Positions 55,601 through 64,000 of a stretch of 64,000 bases of DNA are shown here, one piece after another (position 1 is the stretch's first letter; the number at the start of each line of letters is the position of its first letter). This stretch comes from Hygrophila difformis. Its lineage: Eukaryota > Streptophyta > Magnoliopsida > Lamiales > Acanthaceae. The DNA is taken from contig JAOANR010000006.1 of assembly GCA_030278955.1 (NCBI GenBank), positions 32,143,383 to 32,207,382 of the forward strand, in the 5' to 3' direction. The position numbers and the translations under genes were made by a program. The notes under the pieces were generated by a model that did not search any database, was not told the DNA's origin, and was given only the letters and a program-made list of their open reading frames with translations.

Positions 55601-57229
55601 TACTGATCGTCCCCGAGCAGTCAGAGTCTGTGCTCCTGAGAGCATGGACTCTGCATATTCAATCCATTTGCGTAGCTTCAAAAATTTCATTCTTTTTATA
55701 TTGGGATAAGACAATCAAAATTACAAGTATTAAATTCTCTTGATTGCGGTGTTTAATGAAATGATACTTTTCACTTGAATAGGTATACAAATCAATCATT
55801 ATTGTTAATTCTTCTTGAATATATGTATAGAAAATTTCATTGGTTTAATTTTTGAATTCAAGCATGACATGAACATTAATCAATCAAATCAAAGCCTCAC
55901 ATATAGTAGAATCGGAAATCTCACTCACTCTCAAAGTTGGCTTTTAGACAATACTCTCATAATCAAATTTAAATAAATTCTCCCATAAGCTTGCAATTAG
56001 ACCAACTCGCCACCCACTCATTTCTTCAAATCGAGATCTCGAGGTCTTATTTAAGGTTATAACGGGGCATACAGTTGTAACATTAGGTAAGGAAGGATAT
56101 TATTGGGCTAAAAGTGACACGATCCCATTCCACCTTAACTTGGCATATTTTTATTTAAAATCTATGATTATCAACAATTATTTCTTTCTTTTGTTTTTCC
56201 TTTCCATTGCATGACATTAGACTATGTCTAATTTGTTTTGTCAATTGCAATTTATTTTTGTTGAATGAATCTCAACATTTTTCTTTTTTTCTTTTTCTTT
56301 TCTTTTCTTTTTTGATCGGTTTATGGATACCGATTGATGATTTTGATGATCATAAACTATAATGCCTTGGTGGAATTGGTTTGTGTACACTTGGGTTTGA
56401 TTTTCTTGGTCTTTTTATAAAGTTAGGAATAATATAGAGGGCTTCAAAGAAAAATTAGGTTTAAAGGCTCAGATTGGTTAATCCTAAAGGGAAAAATATT
56501 TTTGGGTTTGGATTTCAAACGAAGTCCAAAAATTTGGGTTTTTCTAAGTGCCTCGATCATATGCTCGATTTCGGGAATATAGCATGGTCTTGAATCGGTC
56601 ACAATTGCAAGTTCTAGTGTCCTTTAATCGAATTGATTTTCACACAACAAAAGAAATAATGAGTAAGAATGACTCGGCTCAGATCTCACATGGTGTGGTT
56701 TGATCATGTCATATCTTTATTCTTAAATCTAGCCTTTGAAAAATTCTTGCATTTTATTCAATCAAATTCTCAACATGAAAATTTTGTTTTTCTTCCAAGT
56801 GATCATATCATTGGATTTTTATAGCTCAAAACCTCAAAAATTTATATCATGCATATTTTTAATTGTTTTAACCCAATTTTATAGTTTGAAAATTTCATCC
56901 TTAGCCTAAATTCATCATGTGAATTTAGGTGACAGATTTTATGCTCGTTTTATGCCGGTTATTTAATTGAAAGCAGTAAAAAGATACTGTGAACATGCAA
57001 GCATGTTACAGTTTTGTTTTTGGCGTGATAGTCACTTATTCATCTTGGACTGCCACACATCTTTTTCAAAATATTTTTGAGAATTCAAGACGAAATTCTC
57101 TTTGTGAAAAGCGATAAATACATCAGTTACAATAGATTTCCACAGTATGAACGAAAGTGCACTGAGTGAATGGCAAATCTAATGCATGATGTTTACATTT
57201 GAAGCTCGCATGAATGTGATCGTGTTGGC
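55601..57229 (-). other. 3' untranslated region of element E
   Basis: No ORF. It is homologous to 25529-27189 of B: shared blocks include GGACGATCAG next to the junction and CCGAAATCGAGCATATGATC (~56556-56575 on the minus strand). Confidence 0.7.
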
Positions 57230-57916
57230 TCAATCTTTCTTCTCTGAATGCTGCTTGGAGGATCCGGTGTCATCTCTTGGAGGTGAGGGTAGCTTCCTGA
57301 GTATGGTCTGCATCATGTCAGTTTGCTTGGTGAACATCATTTCGAACATTTTTCTTGTCTTTTCTTCGCTCTCAATTCTTTCCTGATGCTGCCTTGCCTC
57401 TCGTTCAGCCTGCCTTTTCTCTCGTTCAGCCGCCTCCCTTTTGAACTCTTCTTCTCTCTCAAGCATTCTCAGCCTGAACTCTTCCTCTTTCTGCATTTGC
57501 TTCTCTTGAGTCGAAACGATGACATCGGCCAACGATTTGACACTCTGCATCATTGACTCTCCCATTCTGCTCACCGCTTCCAGAGTTTGAGAGTCAGCTG
57601 GATATTGAGACACATTTTGGCTTTTGCGAGAGGGTTGGACTGGGTGTCTTCTTGATTGGCTCGAGGTGGAGGCATCAGTTTCAGGATGACTTGGAGTGGG
57701 AGCATCACCTAGAGGGTGTTCCTCTGCAGCAGGTTCAATTGAGGGGGCTCCAGCTTCTTCTGTTGAAGGCACCGCTTCAGTACGGGCCTTCTTCTTGCGT
57801 GATTGGCGCTTAGCTTGCCCAGGAGTGTATCTGGATTGAGCATCTGATTCCTCTGGCATCGCATACACCACTGGATCAGTTACCCGCGTTTTTGGAACTG
57901 GAATTGGACGACTCAT
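57230..57916 (-). pseudogene. C-terminal part of the accessory protein of element E (coiled coil)
   Basis: 228-aa open piece: a basic/Pro/Ser-rich start (GQAKRQSRKKKAR), an acidic-Pro middle, then a Glu/Arg/Lys-rich coiled coil (KEEEFRLRMLEREEEFKREA) and a Met-rich end (FEMMFTKQTDMMQTIL). It follows the plant-transposon domain (57958-58698), as the Met/Gln-rich tail does in the H protein at 305-1639. It is joined to that domain only through a frameshift (~58035) and a TGA (~57958), so this is part of one broken ORF. Confidence 0.6.
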
Positions 57917-57957
57917 GTCAATGAGATCGCTCCCTGTGAAAGCGGATAAATCTACTC

Positions 57958-58698
57958 ATTGGGCTTCGCAGATTCTTCTGATGAGGTTTGGATAGCAGAG
58001 AGCAGCTGCCCTGCAGAGGTCCTTGAAGTCATGACGTGAAAAATATGCTCCCCCACATTGATCTTCAGTCCATGCCATAGCTTAGCGAAACCCATCAGCA
58101 TTCGACCAGATGTCTCATGTGCATGAGGGTTGGGCCTAATTTTTTACATGTAAAAATCATATGAGGGTTGGAACTCCAGCTTCAGGTGCTTTGCTTTGAA
58201 AGAGAATTCGCCAGTGTAACTCTCGGCAGTGAGGGATCTTGTGATGTTGTCGTAATATGGTCTCTCAACTGCCTTCCATGCTCCCTTCTCGAAATACTCA
58301 GCTGTCGGGAATTCTGATCCCCAATTGGGTATATTGAGGAATCTGTTCAGGTACTCTCCAGATATGTCTACATCGATTCCGCGTACCCAACTCTTCCTTT
58401 GGGCGACGTTGATATTACAATAGAATTCCCGAACAAGCTCTGCTATCCCAGGTTCAGCATGGTGCGTAAGGAACTCAGTCCATCCATGGTTTTGTTGTAG
58501 AAAGACTAGCATGGGATGATTCACCATCTCTGGACTGAATCCTTTATCGGGTACGAATAACTCGCCCAGCGCCATATAACGCCCCGCATTCTGCTCGTTC
58601 CTGTTGAACCTCCTCGTTATGTCTGCATCATCCTTAATGGGGAACCTTTTGCATTTCTTTGTGGATACTCCTAATCGACCCTTTGAGGTAGAAGTCAC
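57958..58698 (-). pseudogene. Putative plant transposon domain in the accessory ORF of element E
   Basis: Reads GWTEFLTHHAEPGIAELVRE, then FYCN, WVRGIDVDISGEYLNRFLNIP, and after a TAA at 58144 the continuing blocks KIRPNPHAHETS and GLKINVGEHIF. In the next frame RAAALCYPNLIRRICE completes the family pattern. These are the hallmarks of the plant-only 'putative plant transposon protein' family (I believe PF20167), also seen in the H ORF. Stops at 58144 and ~57958 and a frameshift near 58035 disrupt it. Role unknown. Confidence 0.6.
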
Positions 58699-60068
58699 CC
58701 AATACCCAGTGGATCGGACTGACCCCGTTGATTCTTGGGTTCCTCAGGGTGCGCCTGTTCCCAATCCGAGTCCGATTTCTCCTTTGTCTGTTCATGCTGT
58801 TCACCCTCTACTTGATGCTCTGTTTCGGCTTGCGTATCTGCTCGCGGCTCTCCCTCAGGTTGTTGTTCATATTCTGCTTGCTCGCCTGCTTGAGATACTC
58901 CCTGTTCATACGAATTATAAGGAAATTCATGAAGTACAGCTTTGAGAAAATCGTCGGGAAAGAAGGGATCAACAACATGTTGATATTCTTTTTGAGGTAC
59001 CTCCTCATCCCTCCCTTTGTTTAATTCTTCAAGTTGTTCTATCATGTTATTTCCTTGATCTCCCGTAATATCGAAATCGCCTTGGAGGATTTGTTGGTAG
59101 GTCTTGTCTTTGAACAGATCCTCCATGGTTTCCAATTCTGCTTGAGGATTGCCACCGCTGCCCTTGCTCGTTACTATTTCTCCTTGGGTTGACTCGATTT
59201 GCAGATCTGCTTCGGCCTGCGAGTCTTCCAACTCCTTCATATCCTTTTCAGGTGCAGTGGGTTAAGGTTGGGCAGCAGTTGCAGCCAATGTATTTGCAGC
59301 AACTCGATCCAAGCTTCCTAAAAGCTCAGCGGTCTTCTTTTTTAATTTTTCATATCGCTCATTGCCCTCCTGCACCATTTCCTCTATTTCTTCTGTGGGT
59401 TTGAGTCCTTCAACGATCTTGTCCATTTTCTTTCCACCCCCACTCTTTCTAGCAGGTATCTCCTTCTGCTGCTGCTTTTGATCCTTAGCCCATTCAACCG
59501 GCTCTGCTTTTACTTTAATAGGCACGATGTTGGTTCCGCTGATTATTTGGCAATCATCGTCCTCAACATCGGCCTCCCTTGTGGCCTCGTTCATCTTCTT
59601 CTTCTCTAGCTCGGCTTGAAATTTCTCAGCAGCTTTTTTGTTCTCTTCCTCTTCCCGGGCTTTTCTTACATTCTCATCCATTTCAGCTTTCTTGGTCTCT
59701 TCCTCAGCTTTCTTGGCCATTTCTTCCTTCCATAGTCTGTTTTTCTCGGCCCTCTCTGCTTCTCGTTGCTGCCTCCATTCTTCTGTTTCTTTGGCCATTT
59801 CTTCTTCGGCTTTCTCCTTCTCCCGCCTTTCTCTCTCAAGTTTTCGGGCCTCATACTCAGCGATTCTCCTCTCTTCGGCCCTGTCTATCTCAGCTTCCTC
59901 CTGAGCCTTTCTTGCCAATTCTGCGTCAGCCTCTTCTTGGGCCTTCTTTGCCATTTCTGCATCAGATTGTTCTTGGGCTTGACGCTGTTGCTCTTTCTTA
60001 GATAGCTCAACGGCCTGTTTCTTGCTTTTGTCTTTTGGCTTGGAGGGCTTGCCATCAAATTTGGGCAC
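58695..60068 (-). pseudogene. Coiled-coil and acidic middle of the accessory ORF of element E
   Basis: Two pieces in the same frame separated by one TAA at 59262. The first (60068-59265) is an extremely charged coiled coil of ~150 residues (ERREKEKAEEEMAKETEEW and similar), then KVKAEPVEW, a motif resembling a SUMO-attachment site. The second (59240-58695) is acidic and Gln/Glu-rich. At its end the frame shifts by one at ~58697 into the transposon domain. I read all as one ancestral ORF. Confidence 0.55.
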
Positions 60069-60160
60069 CGGTGGAAAAGTCCTTGGCTGACTGGGAAGTT
60101 CTTGAATTTTGACTTGAGGCTCAGCAGGTCTTCCAGCCTTCTCCTTCTCAGCCAGTTTTA

Positions 60161-61606
60161 TCAGTTTCCTTTTTTCTTTGGCGGCTCTGGCGCAAATTCA
60201 GTTTGGAGGGGCTCCGATTCGGTTGACTGATGGGGTTCGGATGTTGGGTCTACGTAATCATCGATCATCTTCTCATCGGCTTCAGTCCATAGCCCAAACT
60301 CCGGCCCTTTGAGCTTCAGGTATTTCGTTATAAAACTGGGCTCGGTCATTGCTGTAAGCTGGGCTGTCCATTTAGCCGCGAAGTATCTACCCAAGACACC
60401 TTGGAACCCCGTGTCATAACGCAATCGTCCTCCTCTGTTTTCTTGGTAGTACCTCAGGGCTTCCCTGTCCATTTCTCGTAGTAGGTCAAAGAACCTACTC
60501 TTCATATCAGCGTAGAGGGTATCCATAATGTCTGCCTCCTTCTCTTTTAGCCCTGACAAGTCCCGGACCGGTGGGATGTTCAAGTAGTCCAGGCACTTGT
60601 TCTCGCCCATCAGTGGTATCTGCTTTTTCTTTCTGCCCATCCTTGTCCAATCCCTATTCCGGATCATTGCGGAGCATTCGGCTCTGATTAATGCAAAGTT
60701 GGGCATCTCAGCTATTGTAGCTTCTCGGGGCTCAACCGCCGGGAATCTTGTCGGTAAAAACTTCGGAATGATCTCTTCATTCCCCGGGGGTATCACCACC
60801 CCTGGATTTAGCACAGAGACTCTGATGTCCTTCTCCCAGCTTCCCCATGCTTTCATGTATTCCTCCCACAGCTTCCGTATCGCTTTTGTCTTTTCTATTA
60901 TTGAGTCTAGCATCGGAGTGTGGTGGGCTGTTCCATAATTCAGCACGGTTTGGAGGGACTCCCAAAAGTTGTATGCCATCTCAGTATGGCGTGCCTTGGC
61001 GTGCTTTGTGAGCCACAGTTGCTCTTCCGGTCCGCAGACGGTCCCATTGTCAAATAATTCTTTCTTGTACAAGAAGAGGAAGGCGTCAGGCATGGAGAGC
61101 ATCCCGGATACCGCCACGTTTTGTACTGGAGGATTTCTTCTGGCAAAGTGACTCTTGGTCTCTCTTGTGATGGCTGGTTGAATGGGGATTGGCTCGAAGG
61201 CTGCCACTTTCTTGTCCCCGAGGTTCTGTTCAAGTAGCCTATTCCACCGGGCCTTGTGCTGGTTCATCCTCCAGACCATTCTCTCGTAATGAACTCTCGG
61301 ATCGTCGAACCTCTGGTCATATCTTGCCTGGTCGAATTCGTTATTCCAGAAGTTCCACATGTGCTTGCAGAGGTCTCTTTCAAGCCCTGTAGCTTTATAG
61401 TTTCTCTCATCTTCTGGAATATCCCTCCACCAGTGCTCTTTCATTTCGAATCTCCATTCAATCTGTTGGTCCATGTTTAGATTGAATTCGTCCCTTATGG
61501 CTCGTCTATTATCCTCTATTTCCCTCTTCATCCTTTCGGTTTCCAAAAAGGCAAGGTCTGGAGTGGTCGTCGGAAGGCCCATTATGGAGTCTATGATGTA
61601 TTTGTC
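60161..61606 (-). pseudogene. N-terminal region of the accessory ORF of element E (unknown family)
   Basis: 473-aa open frame from ATG 61582, and open upstream to the splice acceptor at 61608 in phase with a 1-nt carry-over, as in B. The sequence is Trp-rich and charged (EWRFEMKEHWWRDIPEDE, MWNFWNNEFDQARYDQRFDD) and I do not recognise a family. It ends EPPKKKGN at an A run (~60171-60176). Shifting by one base there continues smoothly into the coiled-coil piece at 60068, so a one-base loss in the run is likely. With all pieces joined the ancestral protein would have been ~1450 aa. Confidence 0.55.
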
Positions 61607-61607
61607 C

Positions 61608-63110
61608 CTGAAGCAGAGAAGTGGAAACTATTTTTAACAGATTTTTTGATAAAAGTATTCAAGTTGAAAAATCAACATCCTCACATTTTGAGCTATGCTC
61701 TAAATGTGAGTTAATTGGTTTTACTTGAATTTATTAAGCTATACTACATATTAAAGGACAGGAGGTTAGATTATAGAATCTAACAATTATTGCAACTGCA
61801 AAATAAGAAGATAAGAGAAATAAGGGTCTTGGACCCTTACAAATTTTTCTTAGACTAAAAATAGTCTAGAGATTTTTGAATGGTCAAAGGACCAAAAGAA
61901 GGGATTTTTATAGGCTATTGAGCCTATAAAAGAAAAGTGTATAATTTTGATCACTTTAAAGGTGATCAAAAGCATATGAAATGGGAAGATGGATATTTAA
62001 TAATGAAGAATCAACACACATGAAGAGCTATGCAATGATTAGCACAAGGTGATGGACTAAGGAAAGTGAAAAATAAAAATAAGAAATAAGCATACACATG
62101 CAAAAAGGCTATTTTTGGATTTTATGGAAGGTGTTGACTTGTTTATTTAATAAAATTGAGGGTGTGAGTGGTCCCCCATTTGAATTTTTGTTTCGGGAAA
62201 TGGGTATTAATGAGTGAGCAAGGTTGCTACACTTGTTTATTCCCCACATATCCCAATAATAAACATGTCAACCACTTAAGTAAAAACAAAAATTCTATCA
62301 ACTTTTGTCTTTTTAAACATAAATTCCATGCCAATAGTGTTTGAAAAACACTTGTCAAGAAAAATTTTGGCATGGTTTCGTCTGTAATATCATGTTTCCA
62401 GTGTATACAAACATCAACTTTTCAGTTGAGTTTGCAAGTGGTGGTAAACAGGTACCCCACAGAAGCAATTATTAAAAGGGTTCTACAATACAGTACATGC
62501 AAACATAAAACAACATACAAGAATAGTCCATTCACACCAGTGTCATGCAAAGTTTGCCAATTTGCCAACAAATCATGCTTCAAAATTCAGATTAGGCAAC
62601 ATTATCAACATGTATATTCAATCAACATCAACAAGTATCCAATAAACAAAATAACACAGTGGTTTAAAGGGAAAATAACCCACTGTGTTTACTTCATTTC
62701 CACATTTTCAAAGAACAAACAAACAACACAGTATATGATAAGCAAAAATAATGGCAACAAATATTCACAATATAGACAAAGATCAGATTTTTATGGGTTT
62801 TGAAACCCAAATTTTCAAAATAGAAGCACCCATTACACCACAGAGAACTCAAAAATATCAAGAATGGCAGTTCGAACCAAAGCAAGGAAAAGCCCTAGTT
62901 CGCACTACTTTGTTCTGCCCTATTCCGACCGTACCCAACCCATTCCGACCACTTCCCGACCATGCCCAACACGAAAACAGTCCTCATTCCCCTCCCCATT
63001 ACTGATTTCGCAAAAACGAAGAAAAACGAAAACTGAAATCGCAAGAATGGGAGTGCGAAATCGAAAACAGGACACTTAGCCGACACCCCCAGTAGGATTA
63101 GACGAAGAAG
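61608..63110 (-). other. Intron-like region of element E with conserved palindrome
   Basis: Acceptor CTCTGCTTCAG|GGAC at 61608. The palindrome 61680-61710 (CTCACATTTTGAGC / GCTCTAAATGTGAG, 13 of 14 paired) followed by GATGTTG corresponds to 24760-24797 of B. The blocks near 62140-62190 also match the B intron. A candidate first exon starts at ATG ~63114 (MASSSSNPTGG) but the only nearby GT donor would put exon 2 out of frame, so exon 1 is unresolved. Confidence 0.5.
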
Positions 63111-63288
63111 ACGCCATTTTAGAAAGCTTTGGAAGGATTTGAACGGGGTAAGGCACTGGTGCGAGCTCTGGTTTCGCGAGGAAGAAGGGTTCGCGAATAG
63201 AGGGAATCGGGGAATGTTCTAAGTGTGGGGGAGTGAAAGTGAGGGAAAAGAGGGGGAAAAGAAAATATAAAGGGTGAGGGATATGGGG

Positions 63289-63898
63289 TAATTCGGTCAA
63301 TTGGAGACCGAACCATCAATTCGGTCTAAACCGAATTGATGTGGTCTTCAATTGCTTGTGAGAGATTCGGTCTCTTAGGCCAATTCGGTCTAGACCGAAT
63401 TGGCATGGAGACCGAATTGAGGGGAAAGATAAATAACAAGCAACTTACTGCAATGCGGTCTTTTGAAGTCAATTCGGTCTAGATCGAATTGATCTAGAGA
63501 CCGAATTTGCAGTAGGAAGACCGAATTGGGTACTTAGGAAAAATAATGGGGATTGCTCTTGTGAGGCAATTCGGTCTATATGGGTAATTCGGTCTAGACC
63601 GAATTGCCTTGTAGATCGAATTGCTCACTTGCAGAAATGAGACTAAGGGAAACAATGCCTTTTGTAGATCAATTCGGTCTATTCAAAATCAATTCGGTGT
63701 AGACCGAATTGCTATAGACCGAATTGCTACTTGGCTAAATCTACGCAAGGATGGAGCATGTGTCTTGGGAGATCAATTCGGTCTCTTAGGCCAATTTGGT
63801 CTAGACCGAATTGGTTTGGAGACCGAATTGGTAAAAATTACCAAGGCAACACCTCCGATGCGATCTGTCTCAAACAATTCGATTTAGACCGAATTGAG
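63289..63898. repeat. Nested-hairpin array upstream of the accessory ORF (element E)
   Basis: Six full units and one partial (near 63289, 63365, 63448, 63565, 63668, 63773, 63875), order + + - - of AATTCGGTCT. Inner palindromes include AATTCGGTCTAGACCGAATT (perfect). Outer pairs vary together: CGGTCTC/GAGACCG in units 2 and 6, CGGTCTAT/ATAGACCG in unit 5. It lies where B has 23236-23547. Confidence 0.9.
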
Positions 63899-64000
63899 TT
63901 GAAATATGGGATAGATCGCATTCAACACTTAGAAAAATTTTGAAATTTTCAAATTTTACCATTTTCTGAAATTATATGGATTTTCTTAGAAATTAGCATA

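Larger units (their letters stand above)
50875..64000 (-). mobile_element. Element E: 3' half of an Athila-like element related to B
   Basis: On the minus strand from the right edge: hairpin array (63898-63289), intron-like region (63110-61608), long broken accessory ORF (61607-57230), 3' untranslated region (57229-55601), junction box (55600-55585) and 3' LTR (55584-50875). LTR start, LTR end, 3' untranslated region and intron are homologous to element B; the accessory ORF is not. gag-pol and 5' LTR are expected right of the window. It sits inside the RT of element F. The accessory ORF has at least five lesions, so this copy is older than B. Confidence 0.85.

Noticed and set aside
60162..60180. 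Programmed -1 frameshift at the A run in the E accessory ORF
   Set aside because: An AAAAAAG heptamer is present but in the wrong phase for canonical slippage, and other lesions nearby favour a simple deletion.
63060..63300. Small gene starting at ATG 63114 (minus) as an independent protein
   Set aside because: Better explained as a possible first exon; the frame ends after ~13 codons and no donor gives a clean junction, so no gene is claimed.
63289..63898. CRISPR-like array (palindromic ~20-bp repeats with unique spacers)
   Set aside because: The repeats come in both orientations with irregular spacing, lie in a plant retrotransposon, and have no cas genes nearby.

Overview
The window is repeat-dominated DNA from a flowering plant, probably a eudicot; I cannot name the species. 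I see no ordinary host gene. Almost every base belongs to LTR retrotransposons inserted into one another. Evidence is gag-pol reading frames of plant Ty3/gypsy type, primer-binding sites matching tRNA-Asp or tRNA-iMet, long terminal repeats beginning TG and ending CA, one perfect 5-bp target duplication, and plant-only accessory domains. All boundaries were read by eye, without alignment software.

Layout. (H) 1-~2250, plus strand: the 3' part of an element with an accessory ORF of the 'putative plant transposon protein' type. (D) ~2250-5935, minus: leader, primer-binding site and 5' LTR of a tRNA-iMet-primed element; it cuts the F-box ORF of element A. (A) 5936-44280, minus: an old Athila-like element (tRNA-Asp primer) split by B, C and D, with gag-pol at 7025-12539. 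(B) 12664-31921, plus: a 19.3-kb Athila-like element with both LTRs, nested in the leader of A. (C) 33146-42161: a non-autonomous gag-only element with two 3.48-kb LTRs and target duplication ATAAT, nested in the 5' LTR of A. (G) 44281-~46016: an antisense plant-mobile-domain ORF beside a probable LTR. 47002-48625: two inverted LTR copies around a tRNA-iMet primer site. (F) 48731-50874, minus: decayed gypsy pol. (E) 50875-64000, minus: the 3' half of a relative of B, nested in the reverse transcriptase of F, with gag-pol expected beyond the right edge.

The most interesting signal is an architecture shared by A, B and E. Each carries an accessory ORF after pol, at the position where Athila elements carry env-like ORFs. 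In A and B it encodes an F-box protein. In E it is an unrelated, broken ~1.45-kaa coiled-coil protein with a plant-transposon domain. In B the F-box ORF appears to be a two-exon gene with a ~1.09-kb intron; E retains homologous intron sequence and the same acceptor phase. Each element also carries arrays of nested hairpins (word order + + - -) both in its LTR and, in B and E and probably A, between pol and the accessory ORF. The stem word differs by element: TTTGTCGCGG in B, AATTCGGTCT in E, CTCGCTTTG in A. Paired changes within the stems suggest that the fold, not the sequence, is maintained. The unrelated C and D LTRs have their own hairpin arrays.
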